Positions 45,301-53,853 of a DNA stretch of 64,000 nucleotides are shown piece by piece. The stretch is from DASQZK01 sp963771005 (GTDB lineage Bacteria > Bacteroidota > Bacteroidia > Bacteroidales > GCA-2748055): the NCBI GenBank assembly GCA_963771005.1, contig CAVYRO010000008.1, positions 310,001-374,000 on the forward strand, in the 5' to 3' direction. Below the pieces are notes generated by a model. That model saw only the letters and a program-made list of their open reading frames with translations. It did no database searches and was not told where the DNA came from. Position numbers and translations under genes: made by a program. Within the stretch, counting starts at the first letter, position 1, and the number at the start of each line of letters is the position of its first letter.

Positions 45301-45864
45301 ATAGCCGGACCTGCATTTAAAAGAGGACCACGTCCACCGCGGAGAGAACAACATCCTCACAGGATCAACCGTGAGATCAGAGCCGATGTTGTACGTCTCG
45401 TCGGAGATAACATTGAAAATCCAGGGATATTTACCGTTCCCGAGGCGCTTAAACTTGCAGACAGCCTGGAACTGGACCTGGTGGAAATTTCACCCAAGGC
45501 GGATCCGCCCGTCTGTAAGATCGTCGAGTATCAGAAATTCCTTTACCAGCAGAAGAAGAAGCAAAAGGAAATGAAGGCGAAAGCGGTGAAAGTGATCGTG
45601 AAGGAAATCCGATTTGGACCGAATACCGATGAACATGACTATAATTTCAAACTGAACCATGCGCGGAAATTCCTTGAGGAAGGAGCCAAACTGAAAGCTT
45701 TCGTTTTCTTCAAGGGAAGGTCGATCCTGTACAAGGAAAAAGGAGAGATCCTTTTGTTGCGCCTGGCCCAGGACCTGGAGGAGTTTGGGAAAGTGGAACA
45801 GCTTCCACGGCTCGAAGGAAAAAGGATGACCATGTTTATCGCACCGAAAGTGAAAAAGAAATAA
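45301..45864 (+). CDS. infC: Translation initiation factor IF-3, AUA start codon
   Basis: Binds the 30S subunit and checks start-codon pairing. From 45301 the frame gives (M)AGPAFKRGPRPP, then HRINREIRADVVRLVGDN, GIFTVPEALKLADSLELDLVEI, PPVCKIVEYQKFLYQQKKKQKE and the C-terminal domain EIRFGPNTDEHDYNFKLNHARKFL with FKGRSI, about 187 residues in all and the full family length. No in-frame ATG, GTG or TTG lies upstream before the thrS stop region, and an internal GTG at 45481 would remove the N-domain. The start is therefore AUA behind AAAGGAGG. Non-AUG starts on infC allow IF-3 to repress its own translation (known for AUU in E. coli). Confidence 0.93.
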   Translation: MAGPAFKRGPRPPRREQHPHRINREIRADVVRLVGDNIENPGIFTVPEALKLADSLELDLVEISPKADPPVCKIVEYQKFLYQQKKKQKEMKAKAVKVIVKEIRFGPNTDEHDYNFKLNHARKFLEEGAKLKAFVFFKGRSILYKEKGEILLLRLAQDLEEFGKVEQLPRLEGKRMTMFIAPKVKKK

Positions 45865-45895
45865 TAGTTTCAATTGCACATAAAACGACAGCAGA

Positions 45896-46093
45896 ATGCC
45901 AAAGATGAAGACGAATCCCGGTGCTAAAAAGAGATTTACACTGACAGGCACAGGGAAGATCAAAAGAAAACATGCTTATAAAAGTCACATCCTGACAAAA
46001 AAAGCAACAAAAAGGAAAAGGAACCTGACTTATTTCGACACTGTTGACAAAACAGATGAGAAAAATGTGAAGCTCCTCCTTGCCATGAAATAA
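45896..46093 (+). CDS. rpmI: 50S ribosomal protein L35
   Basis: A 65-residue, strongly basic ribosomal protein starting MPKMKTNPGAKKRFTLTGTG, with KRKHAYKSHILTKKATKRKRNL as expected (given here in parts: KRKHAYKSHI and LTKKATKRKR). It follows infC by 31 bp in the conserved infC-rpmI-rplT order, whose genes are usually co-regulated by L20. Confidence 0.96.
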   Translation: MPKMKTNPGAKKRFTLTGTGKIKRKHAYKSHILTKKATKRKRNLTYFDTVDKTDEKNVKLLLAMK

Positions 46094-46170
46094 AAGGATT
46101 TTAAGTTGAACCGGAATGCACAGCCTGAAAGCGTCCTCACCGACCGCTTGCATTCAAAAAACAGAAAAAA

Positions 46171-46518
46171 ATGCCAAGATCAGTGAACTCTGTTGCATCA
46201 AAACAGAGGAAAAAGAAGGTTTACAAACAGACAAAAGGTTACTTCGGAAGAAGGAAAAACGTCTGGACCGTCGCAAAAAACTCCCTTGAAAAAGGTCTGC
46301 AGTATGCCTATCGCGACAGGAAGAATAAGAAAAGAGAATTCCGTGCGCTGTGGATCCAGAGGATCAATGCAGGTGTACGGGAATACGGGTTATCCTATTC
46401 TGAATTCATGGGGCTCATTCATAAGAAAAATATAACGATCAGCCGTAAAACACTGGCCGATCTTGCAATGAACAACCCCCAGGCTTTCGAAGAAATAGTC
46501 AACCAGGTTAAAGCCTGA
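46171..46518 (+). CDS. rplT: 50S ribosomal protein L20
   Basis: 115 residues; the opening MPRSVNSVASKQRKKKVYKQ, GYFGRRKNVWTVAKN and ALWIQRINAGVREYGLSYS are characteristic of L20. It is essential for early 50S assembly and, in other bacteria, represses the infC-rpmI-rplT transcript. It ends the operon and is followed by a clear terminator. Confidence 0.97.
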   Translation: MPRSVNSVASKQRKKKVYKQTKGYFGRRKNVWTVAKNSLEKGLQYAYRDRKNKKREFRALWIQRINAGVREYGLSYSEFMGLIHKKNITISRKTLADLAMNNPQAFEEIVNQVKA

Positions 46519-46542
46519 AGTCTCTTCTGAAAAAATTGTACA

Positions 46543-46575
46543 AGCCGTCTCTCACTCTCATGAGACGGCTTTTTT
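46543..46575 (+). terminator. Rho-independent terminator after rplT
   Basis: AGCCGTCTC (46543-46551) pairs with GAGACGGCT (46562-46570) and is followed by a run of T. Confidence 0.9.
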
Positions 46576-46642
46576 ATTTGTGCATTGGTAGTCTTTGCCC
46601 GAAAAAAACTAAATTTACCCTTCTTTACGAAAAACACCTGTT

Positions 46643-47359
46643 ATGAAAATTGCGCTGATAGGATACGGCAGAATGGGACATGAGATTGAAAAAGTAGCCA
46701 CTGAAAGAGGACATGAGATAGCACTGGTGGCAGATATCGATAACCCCGGGGATCTCGAACCCGAAATACTAGGAAAGACCGACGTGGCCATCGAATTCAC
46801 CATCCCGGCTTCGGTAACCGGTAACCTCGCGAAATGTTTTGCAGCGGACGTGCCGGTCGTCACGGGAACCACAGGCTGGTATGAGGAGTTACAGGGCGTC
46901 ATCGACCGGTGTAACCGCGAAGGAAAATCTCTTTTCTACGCTTCCAACTTCAGTATCGGTATGAATATCATGTTTGCTGTTAATGAGTACCTCGCCCGGT
47001 TGATGAACGGATTCAGACAATACAATGTACGCATTGAAGAAACCCACCATACCCAAAAACTGGATGCCCCAAGCGGTACGGCAATAAGCATCGCCGGGCA
47101 GATCATCGAATCACTGGAACATAAAATGAAATGGACTCTCGGGGAGGCTCATTCGGAGGAGGAAATCCCGGTCACTGCACGGCGTGAGGGCGACGTCATC
47201 GGCCATCATAAGGTCGTCTACGAATCCGGTGTCGATATCCTTACCCTGGAACATGAGGCAAAATCAAGGGAGGGCCTGGCTCTCGGCGCCGTTCTTGCAG
47301 CCGAATTCCTGCACGGTAAAAAGGGCGTATTTACCATGCGCGACCTAATGGGAATCTGA
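46643..47359 (+). CDS. dapB: 4-hydroxy-tetrahydrodipicolinate reductase
   Basis: NAD(P)H-dependent step of the diaminopimelate/lysine pathway. 238 residues: cofactor motif IALIGYGRMGHEIE, VVTGTTGWYEEL, SNFSIGMNIMF, the catalytic His pair region EETHHTQKLDAPSGTA (including the Lys), and RREGDVIGHHKVVYES. The length is typical for the Bacteroidota form. It is 6 bp upstream of the first lepB, so the two are probably co-transcribed. Confidence 0.96.
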   Translation: MKIALIGYGRMGHEIEKVATERGHEIALVADIDNPGDLEPEILGKTDVAIEFTIPASVTGNLAKCFAADVPVVTGTTGWYEELQGVIDRCNREGKSLFYASNFSIGMNIMFAVNEYLARLMNGFRQYNVRIEETHHTQKLDAPSGTAISIAGQIIESLEHKMKWTLGEAHSEEEIPVTARREGDVIGHHKVVYESGVDILTLEHEAKSREGLALGAVLAAEFLHGKKGVFTMRDLMGI

Positions 47360-47365
47360 GCCTGT

Positions 47366-48697
47366 ATGAAGAAGAAGCCAAATATATCCGCATACCTCTT
47401 TCTTTTCCTCTGGTCTTTGTTATATCTGGCCATGGTTGCATGGTTCAGAGCTTGGGTACTTCTGCCGGGGCTATTCCTCATCTTTGACGTTTATATCACT
47501 CGATTCATCCCCTGGAGAAAGATCATCGCGATATTCAGGGTCCCGGTAAAATACAGGGCCTCCGCCGAATGGGCCAGGGCAATATTCGTTGCATTGGTCA
47601 TCACACTGGCTGTCCGGCTTCTTTTTATCGAAGCTTACAAGATACCCACTCCCTCGATGGAAAAAACCCTTCTCGTGGGTGATTATCTCTTTGTAAGCAA
47701 GATCGCATACGGACCCAAAATTCCAAATACCCCGCTCGCCTTTCCCTTCATGCCCAATATGCTTCCAAACGGGAGAGTGACCTACTCAAAGAAAATTCAG
47801 CTTCCGTATCTCCGCCTGAAAGGACTTGGTGAAGTAAAAAGAAACGATGTAATCGTGTTCAATTTCCCGGAGGGAGACACCATCATCGTGGAATACGCCG
47901 GGCAGAGCTATTATCGCCTGCTGCGGCAATACGGCCGTGACTACCTTCTCGGAAGGTATCATATGGTGGTTAATCCTGTCGACATGCGGGAGAATTATAT
48001 TAAACGGTGCGTGGGATTACCCGGCGACACCGTCATGATCACCCGGAGCGTGGTCTTCATTAACAATGAGAAACTTCGGGAACTGCCTACCCAGCAGTTT
48101 AAATATTATGTCATGACCTACCGGAACCGCCTCAGCGATTCCATACTCGAAAAAGCCGGCGTTGCTCCGGAAGAGATAAGTTACAATCCCACCAGTTCAC
48201 TTCATATCATTCCTCTCACCGATTCCGCTGCAGCCTATCTGAGGTCTCTTCCGCAGGTGAAAAGCATCCAGCGTTATGTTGAACCCCAGGTATCTTTCAG
48301 GAATACCGAGATCTTTCCGCATATACCCAACAACCGTTGGACGGCCGATGAATTCGGCCCGCTTGTCATCCCGGCAAAGGGTATGACAATGGAGATCAAC
48401 GAAAATATCCTGCCCTTGTATAAAAGGGTGATCACCGTATACGAAGGCAATACACTCAGCGTTATTGACGGGGAGATATACATAAACGGAGTGGTTTCCC
48501 GTTCTTATACTTTTAAAATGAACTACTATTTCGTCCTTGGTGATAACCGGCATAATTCGGCCGATTCCAGGTTCTGGGGTTTCGTGCCGGAGGATCACCT
48601 GGTTGGCAAGGCTGTCCTGATCTGGTTCTCCAGGGATCCGAAAAAAAATATATTTCACGGTTTACGGTTAAACCGTATGTTTAAATCCATTAAATAA
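47366..48697 (+). CDS. lepB: Signal peptidase I (first of two in tandem)
   Basis: A 443-residue membrane serine peptidase (S26A) that removes signal peptides. N-terminal transmembrane segments at about 8-25, 28-42 and 70-90 are followed by the catalytic Ser97 in IPTPSMEKTLLVGD and the catalytic Lys in YIKRCVGLPGDTV. Box E appears as LGDNRHNSADSRFWG. The protein is long because of an insertion of about 150 residues between the Lys box and box E, a feature shared with other Bacteroidota LepB proteins. Spacing of 6 bp on both sides ties it to dapB and the second lepB. Confidence 0.93.
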   Translation: MKKKPNISAYLFLFLWSLLYLAMVAWFRAWVLLPGLFLIFDVYITRFIPWRKIIAIFRVPVKYRASAEWARAIFVALVITLAVRLLFIEAYKIPTPSMEKTLLVGDYLFVSKIAYGPKIPNTPLAFPFMPNMLPNGRVTYSKKIQLPYLRLKGLGEVKRNDVIVFNFPEGDTIIVEYAGQSYYRLLRQYGRDYLLGRYHMVVNPVDMRENYIKRCVGLPGDTVMITRSVVFINNEKLRELPTQQFKYYVMTYRNRLSDSILEKAGVAPEEISYNPTSSLHIIPLTDSAAAYLRSLPQVKSIQRYVEPQVSFRNTEIFPHIPNNRWTADEFGPLVIPAKGMTMEINENILPLYKRVITVYEGNTLSVIDGEIYINGVVSRSYTFKMNYYFVLGDNRHNSADSRFWGFVPEDHLVGKAVLIWFSRDPKKNIFHGLRLNRMFKSIK

Positions 48698-48703
48698 AAC
48701 ATC

Positions 48704-50092
48704 ATGTTAGAGATTTTAAGGAACAAGTACTTCAGGTTCGGTATAGTCACCCTGCTTTATGTACTATTTGTAATCTGGCTCGGGAACTATTGGTTTCTGC
48801 TGGGAGTGCCCATTATTTACGATTTGTACATTACGCGAAAGGTGAACTGGACCTTCTGGAAGAAAAGAGACCGCAAAAACAGCGTCGTTGTCGAATGGCT
48901 TGATGCGCTGATTTTCGCTGTTGTGGCCGTAACCCTTATCAATATCTACCTGTTCCAGAATTATAAGATCCCCACCCCTTCCATGGAGAGTACCCTTCTG
49001 GTCGGCGATCACCTCTATGTCAGCAAGGTGGCTTATGGACCCCGCGTGCCAATTACTCCGTTGTCCTTTCCGTTTGCCCAGAACCGGATCCTTAACACGG
49101 AGTCTTACCTGAAATGGATACAGCTGGATTACAGGCGACTAAAAGGTTTCAGCCATGTAAAACGCAATGATATCGTGGTGTTTAATTTCCCGGCCGGCGA
49201 TACCGTGGCGCTTGAGAATACAGCCACAAGTATCTACAGCATCTACAGACAGACGGCCATGGAACAGGAGATGAAAGATGTGGCGGCAGGCAGGCCGGAG
49301 AGACCCTGGGATGAGTATCTCTCTGAGGCCAGGGAGAGGATCCTGAATGTTGCCCATATCGTAGTCAGACCGATCGACAGAAAGGACAATTATATTAAAA
49401 GATGTGTGGCTGTTCCGGGGGACAGCCTGGTGATCCGGCACGGACAGGTTTACATTAACGGGGAAGCCCAGCCGCACTTCCAGGGCATTCAGTCGGAATA
49501 CCTTGTACAAACTAACGGCCGCCCGCTTAACCCGAGAGCGCTGAAAGATTTTGATCTTCCGCAGGAAAGCCTGGGGATACAGTACAATCCCAATTACCGG
49601 CTCACCCTTTCCGAGGAAAAGGCCAAAAAACTTAAATCTTCCATACCCGATATCGTGAAGGTGGAGAAAATCGAAAAGTCGGGTTATAATTTCCAACTCT
49701 TTCCGCATGATGACCGGTACCGTTGGAATGAAGATAATTTCGGACCTGTCTGGATCCCCAAAAAGGGAGCCACTGTCAGTCTTACCACAGAAAATCTGCC
49801 TTTCTTCAAACGGATCATCCAGGCTTATGAGAAAAATGATCTGAAAGTGGAAAACGGAAAGATCTTTATTAACGGCAAAGAGACCAATTCATACACGTTT
49901 AAAATGGACTATTACTGGATGATGGGAGACAACCGCCACAGTTCGGCCGACTCCCGTTTCTGGGGATTTGTTCCTGAAAATCATATCATCGGCAAACCTA
50001 AATTCGTATGGCTCTCTGTCAACAAGGACAAAAAGTTCATTAATAAGATCCGCTGGAACCGGCTGTTCAAGGTCGTGGATGCATCTGAATAA
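48704..50092 (+). CDS. lepB: Signal peptidase I (second of two in tandem)
   Basis: 462 residues, clearly paralogous to the preceding gene: catalytic Ser in IPTPSMESTLLVGD, Lys in YIKRCVAVPGDSL and MGDNRHSSADSRFWG. Both copies keep all catalytic residues, so both should be active. It differs mainly in the inserted domain (for example RERILNVAHIVVRPIDRKD, a YLSEARE helix) and in its N-terminal membrane segments. It probably arose by duplication and may divide substrates with the first copy; this is inferred. A terminator hairpin follows at 50105. Confidence 0.93.
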   Translation: MLEILRNKYFRFGIVTLLYVLFVIWLGNYWFLLGVPIIYDLYITRKVNWTFWKKRDRKNSVVVEWLDALIFAVVAVTLINIYLFQNYKIPTPSMESTLLVGDHLYVSKVAYGPRVPITPLSFPFAQNRILNTESYLKWIQLDYRRLKGFSHVKRNDIVVFNFPAGDTVALENTATSIYSIYRQTAMEQEMKDVAAGRPERPWDEYLSEARERILNVAHIVVRPIDRKDNYIKRCVAVPGDSLVIRHGQVYINGEAQPHFQGIQSEYLVQTNGRPLNPRALKDFDLPQESLGIQYNPNYRLTLSEEKAKKLKSSIPDIVKVEKIEKSGYNFQLFPHDDRYRWNEDNFGPVWIPKKGATVSLTTENLPFFKRIIQAYEKNDLKVENGKIFINGKETNSYTFKMDYYWMMGDNRHSSADSRFWGFVPENHIIGKPKFVWLSVNKDKKFINKIRWNRLFKVVDASE

Positions 50093-50104
50093 AAGCATCG
50101 GTTG

Positions 50105-50131
50105 TGGAAGGCGGATGACGCCTTCCATTTT
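50105..50131 (+). terminator. Terminator after the lepB pair
   Basis: TGGAAGGCG (50105-50113) pairs with CGCCTTCCA (50119-50127) with a 5-nt loop, followed by TTTT. It lies between convergent genes; the minus-strand side lacks a good T-run. Confidence 0.75.
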
Positions 50132-50141
50132 CATTCTCATC

Positions 50142-51740
50142 TCAAAAAGGAAAATCCTGCCCTTCCTCCGGGGCTTCCAGTTTTTCCTCCTTTGGCTTAT
50201 CTGCAATCAGGTGAATGGGATTCCCGTCCACGAAGATCGCCTTATAGGGCCGGACAGGACAGGCATGCTCACAGGCGCCGCATCCCACGCAAATGGTATT
50301 GTCGGTTTCGGGAATGGTCAGGGTTCCCTTGTAGGGTACCATCTTTACGGCCTGGGTAGGACAATGTTCCGAACAGGAGCCGCATGCCGTATTCTCGGTA
50401 TAAACCACACAATTTTCCTTGATAAAGTTCACTTTCCCGATCTGGAGCGTCTTTTTGTTCTCTCCGGATAGCGACATGATAGCCCCGGTGGGACAGACAC
50501 CGGCACATTTGGTGCATTCAAAATTGCAGTAATTACTGCTGTAATCCATGTAAGGCTGCATATATCCAAGGAGGCCGTATTCCAGCGAGGAAGGTTGCAA
50601 AACTCCTGTAGGACATTGACCAACACAAAGCTGGCACGCCGTGCAAACGGAAGTGAAATGATCCACCCCAAGGGATCCCGGGGGGGAAACGGGTGATGTT
50701 TTATTGACGGGTACCGTGGTCGGCTTTTTATTCAACGGTTTTTCATCATCCCCTGGCGCAGCTCCCAGGTTGCGGATACCGGCCAGCGTAAACACGGCCG
50801 TAACAGTGGTGAAAATGAATCGTTTCCTGCCGTTTCCCGCTCCTGTAGACGCCGTCAGGGGTTGTATTACAACATCTTTCTTTTTCCGGATTGAATAATG
50901 AATGGCCGAATCTTCGCATGAAGGAAGGCAATCGAAGCATGCCACACACCGGGAATGGTCGACCGTCATATTTTTGATACTTATGCATCCCGATTTACAG
51001 GAAAAGGCGCATTTGCCGCACTGAATGCAGCTGTCCGTATCAAGTCTTATCCTGAAAAGTGAATATTTTGAGATCCACCCAAGGAGCGTTCCGACCGGGC
51101 AGATGGTGTTGCAGTACAGCCTGCCGTATTTACCGGCCATATACAGGAGCACGCCAAGAATAACAACGGGCATAATGAAGACTGCAAGGCTGAAGAGACT
51201 TATATCCTTGGCGAACAAGGTAAAAACATTCATCTTTTCCAGGATGCCGGACAGCCCGTTATTGATCCAGATAGCAGCCGGGCGGAATATCCCTGTGGCC
51301 ACTTTACCGTAAAGGCTGTAGGGGTCGAGGAGACTGACGGCAAAGATTGTGAGGGTGATACCCGTCAGGACAGTTAAGATCAGCAGGGTGTAGCGGAGAA
51401 TAGTATGCGGTTTGAGGTATTTGAATCTCCTCTTTTTTTTCTTTCTGAACAAACGGCCGGTGCGGCTGATAACATCCTGGAGAATACCGAGAGGACAGAC
51501 CGCTGAACAATATACCCTGCCAAAGAGTGCGGTAAGCACCAGTACGATGATGAACCCTGCTGAGGCGATCGTGAAAACTGTCAGAAATTTAAGGAGGGAT
51601 GGGACGAATTGGAGGAACAGAATGGTACGCACTGCCTTCTCCCCTGCGATCTCCCTGAAATCAATAAATACCAGTGTCGTTAAAATAAAAAAGACCAGGG
51701 CAAGGACTACCCTGGTCCGTTTAAGCCATCTGTATATCAT
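50142..51740 (-). CDS. Membrane polyferredoxin (NapH/CcoG-like multi-4Fe-4S protein)
   Basis: 532 residues. At least four N-terminal transmembrane segments (for example VVLALVFFILTTLVFI at 10-25, FLTVFTIASAGFIIVLVL, LLILTVLTGITLTIFAV and LAVFIMPVVILGVLLYM) carry NapH-type CPLG motifs. These are followed by many cluster-binding Cys groups: SCIQCGKCAFSCKSGC, RCVACFDCLPSC, VCTACQLCVGQCPTG, CTKCAGVCPTG, ACGSCSEHCPT and ICVGCGACEHACP. The Cys content suggests five or six [4Fe-4S] clusters for membrane electron transfer. Its start overlaps the end of the DUF362 gene by 4 bp. Redox partner unknown. Confidence 0.88.
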   Translation of the reverse strand: MIYRWLKRTRVVLALVFFILTTLVFIDFREIAGEKAVRTILFLQFVPSLLKFLTVFTIASAGFIIVLVLTALFGRVYCSAVCPLGILQDVISRTGRLFRKKKKRRFKYLKPHTILRYTLLILTVLTGITLTIFAVSLLDPYSLYGKVATGIFRPAAIWINNGLSGILEKMNVFTLFAKDISLFSLAVFIMPVVILGVLLYMAGKYGRLYCNTICPVGTLLGWISKYSLFRIRLDTDSCIQCGKCAFSCKSGCISIKNMTVDHSRCVACFDCLPSCEDSAIHYSIRKKKDVVIQPLTASTGAGNGRKRFIFTTVTAVFTLAGIRNLGAAPGDDEKPLNKKPTTVPVNKTSPVSPPGSLGVDHFTSVCTACQLCVGQCPTGVLQPSSLEYGLLGYMQPYMDYSSNYCNFECTKCAGVCPTGAIMSLSGENKKTLQIGKVNFIKENCVVYTENTACGSCSEHCPTQAVKMVPYKGTLTIPETDNTICVGCGACEHACPVRPYKAIFVDGNPIHLIADKPKEEKLEAPEEGQDFPF

Positions 51741-52651
51741 ACCTTGATCCTGGAGATATTTAGTTTATCGAGATCCGTAGTTCCCAGCCCGAGCTGTTCG
51801 GCAAGTGAAATGTATTTAACTCCCGCAGGATCTATTCCGAACAGCTTGCATGCAGCCGTATCGGCAGCGACCATATCCGTCGAGATGATCTGGGCCTTCA
51901 TGGCAATGATATCGTCGACAGATACCCCGCGCGGTCCGTTCCGTTTCATCACCCGGTAGGCATCCACAATGTTCAGGTCCGGCTTCCGGTACAGCGGAAA
52001 ATCGGCAATGCACTGGTTGAGATCATTTGCATGCCAGAACTTACGGTCCCAGACGATCCCCATCAGGTTCTTCATGGTTATGGTCATATTTGCACCCCCG
52101 TGATTCTTAAGGACCGGAACATTGATGAAGACATCCGACTGGAGGATCAACTCATGCACCTTTGCATTTTTCATCACCTTTCCACCGGTGAAACTCACCT
52201 CCTGGTAATATTTTTCGCTGTTACCTGAAACGACCTTTGCACCGGCCTCCTTAGCTGCTGCTTCAATCAGGCTGTTTGTATAACACTTGGTCCATTCGTT
52301 GCAGGTATGGTCGAATATGTAAACATCTTTGGCCCCGGCGTTGAAGCAATGTTGAATTATCCTTTTGACCAGCGCAGGATTCGTATTGGCCGCACGTTCA
52401 GGACTGGTATCCCAGCCGATATTCGGCTTCACCACTACCGATTGCCCTTTTTTAACATACTTCCGCATTCCTCCCATTTCCTCTATGGCACGGTCAAACA
52501 TAGAATCGGCCTCTCCTCCCCGTATGGCCACCATATCAAAACCCGGGTCAGCCGGAGATGCAAATAGATTTCTGGAAGGATCGATCGTGAATGCTGTTCC
52601 GGCAACAAATCCCACAGTTAAGCCTCTTTTAAGGAAGTCTCTTCTTTTCAT
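51737..52651 (-). CDS. Tat-exported DUF362 family protein
   Basis: 304 residues with a twin-arginine-type signal (MKRRDFLKRGLTVGFVAGTAF; RRDFLK motif). The body matches DUF362: VVVKPNIGWDTSPERAANT, DVYIFDHTCNEWTKC, VFINVPVLKNHGGANMTITM, KNLMGIVWDR and NIVDAYRVMKRNGPRG. DUF362 proteins are often fused or adjacent to ferredoxin modules, as here, where the polyferredoxin gene overlaps by 4 bp. Together they look like a periplasmic redox pair. Biochemical role unknown. Confidence 0.87.
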   Translation of the reverse strand: MKRRDFLKRGLTVGFVAGTAFTIDPSRNLFASPADPGFDMVAIRGGEADSMFDRAIEEMGGMRKYVKKGQSVVVKPNIGWDTSPERAANTNPALVKRIIQHCFNAGAKDVYIFDHTCNEWTKCYTNSLIEAAAKEAGAKVVSGNSEKYYQEVSFTGGKVMKNAKVHELILQSDVFINVPVLKNHGGANMTITMKNLMGIVWDRKFWHANDLNQCIADFPLYRKPDLNIVDAYRVMKRNGPRGVSVDDIIAMKAQIISTDMVAADTAACKLFGIDPAGVKYISLAEQLGLGTTDLDKLNISRIKV

Positions 52652-52879
52652 AATGATTCATTTTTGTTAAAATGGATGCATTGTACTAACCCGGAACCAC
52701 GCAGAATCATGCTGTAACCGGACGCCTGAAGGTATTTCCTTTGCACCGGACCCGGGAACCATTCCCATGATCCATTTACCACTTCCAATCACTCCTTCAG
52801 ATACAAAACTAAACCTAAAATCGGACATAACCCAGTTTGCAGGAAATCAGGACTATACTTTTGGATAATATTTAATAAA

Positions 52880-53136
52880 TCTAAATAGTATGAGAAAGAA
52901 AACCCGATGACCCTTCGGCTGCGCTCAGGGACCGGTCAATTCGATGAACGAAGAACTTTTCGGATGGTGTAAGGCAGGCAAAAGGCCCTTCTTGCGCAAG
53001 TCACTGAATTTTAAATTTATACATAGGGGTCTTTTGCCTGCCTTACCACCATCCGAAAAGTTCAACCTCTTGAATGAAGTCACCGGTCCCTGAGCGCAGC
53101 CGAAGGGTCATCGGGTTTTCTGGCAAACACTACATA
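52880..53136. mobile_element. MITE-like element, full copy A (241 bp) with flanking repeats
   Basis: Element 52888-53128, starting GTATGAGAAAGAAAAC and ending GTTTTCTGGCAAAC. Outer arms 52898-52936 and 53082-53120 are a perfect 39-bp inverted repeat. Inner arms 52953-52985 and 53031-53063 are also inverted (one missing base). Central core is about 45 bp. Between outer and inner arms the two sides differ: CAATTCGATGAACGAA on the left, the complement of CTCTTGAATGAAGT on the right. Flanking TCTAAATA (52880-52887) and ACTACATA (53129-53136) agree at 6 of 8. It fills the 545-bp gap between the DUF362 gene and wbqC; it encodes nothing. Confidence 0.85.
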
Positions 53137-53196
53137 GTATTAGAATTGATCTTATATGGTATTTGTGATTTGAATTCTTGAGTTTAACTTAGTGAA

Positions 53197-53835
53197 ATGG
53201 AAAACCTCCCCGAAATACAGGTCTCATCTTCTTACCTCGGGCCTGTCAGTTACTACAGCCGGTTCCTTATGCCGGGGAGGGTGATCATTGAGCAGTTTGA
53301 TCATTACGTAAAACAGACCTACAGGAACCGCTGCATGATCCTGAGTGCAAACGGCCCGATGGCCCTGGTTATCCCGGTGGTGAAAAATCACGGAAGGAAA
53401 ACCCTGATGAAGGATGTCCGGATCGATTATGCCACGAACTGGCAGAGACTGCACCTGAACGGGATTATCTCGGGATACCGTTCCTCTGCGTTTTTTGAAT
53501 TTTATTTTGATGATTTCGAACCTTTCTTACGGAAAAAAACGACTTTTCTCCTTGATCTCAATACAGGGCTAACGGACCTTATTCTGGAAAACCTGGGGCT
53601 AGCAAAGAATTATGAGTTTTCGCGCGAATTTAACAGATATCCGGCATCAAGTCCGGATTACCGCGATTTGATCCATCCCAAAAAAAGAGGGACGGAAGAT
53701 CACTTCCGCCCCGTTCCTTATTTCCAGGTTTTTTCTGACCGTTTTGGTTTCGTACCGGATCTCAGCATTATTGATCTTCTCTTCAATACGGGTCCTGAGG
53801 CAGGCACCCTGCTCGAAGCTTCGCTGAATTCCTGA
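53197..53835 (+). CDS. wbqC: WbqC-like family protein
   Basis: 212 residues of the WbqC family, associated with polysaccharide/O-antigen loci in some bacteria and of unproven biochemistry. Family features: SSSYLGPVSYYSRFL near the start, YRNRCMILSANGPMALVIPV, WQRLHLNGIISGYRSSAFFEFY and the C-terminal FGFVPDLSIIDLLFNTGPE. In Bacteroidota this gene usually follows dapB-lepB directly. Here about 3.1 kb of polyferredoxin, DUF362 and mobile element lie between, pointing to insertion. Confidence 0.88.
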   Translation: MENLPEIQVSSSYLGPVSYYSRFLMPGRVIIEQFDHYVKQTYRNRCMILSANGPMALVIPVVKNHGRKTLMKDVRIDYATNWQRLHLNGIISGYRSSAFFEFYFDDFEPFLRKKTTFLLDLNTGLTDLILENLGLAKNYEFSREFNRYPASSPDYRDLIHPKKRGTEDHFRPVPYFQVFSDRFGFVPDLSIIDLLFNTGPEAGTLLEASLNS

Positions 53836-53853
53836 TATGTCTCTGAATGAACC

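Noticed and set aside
45481..45864. infC starting at the internal GTG
   Set aside because: This would remove the IF-3 N-domain, which is clearly encoded upstream in frame and preceded by a strong Shine-Dalgarno sequence.
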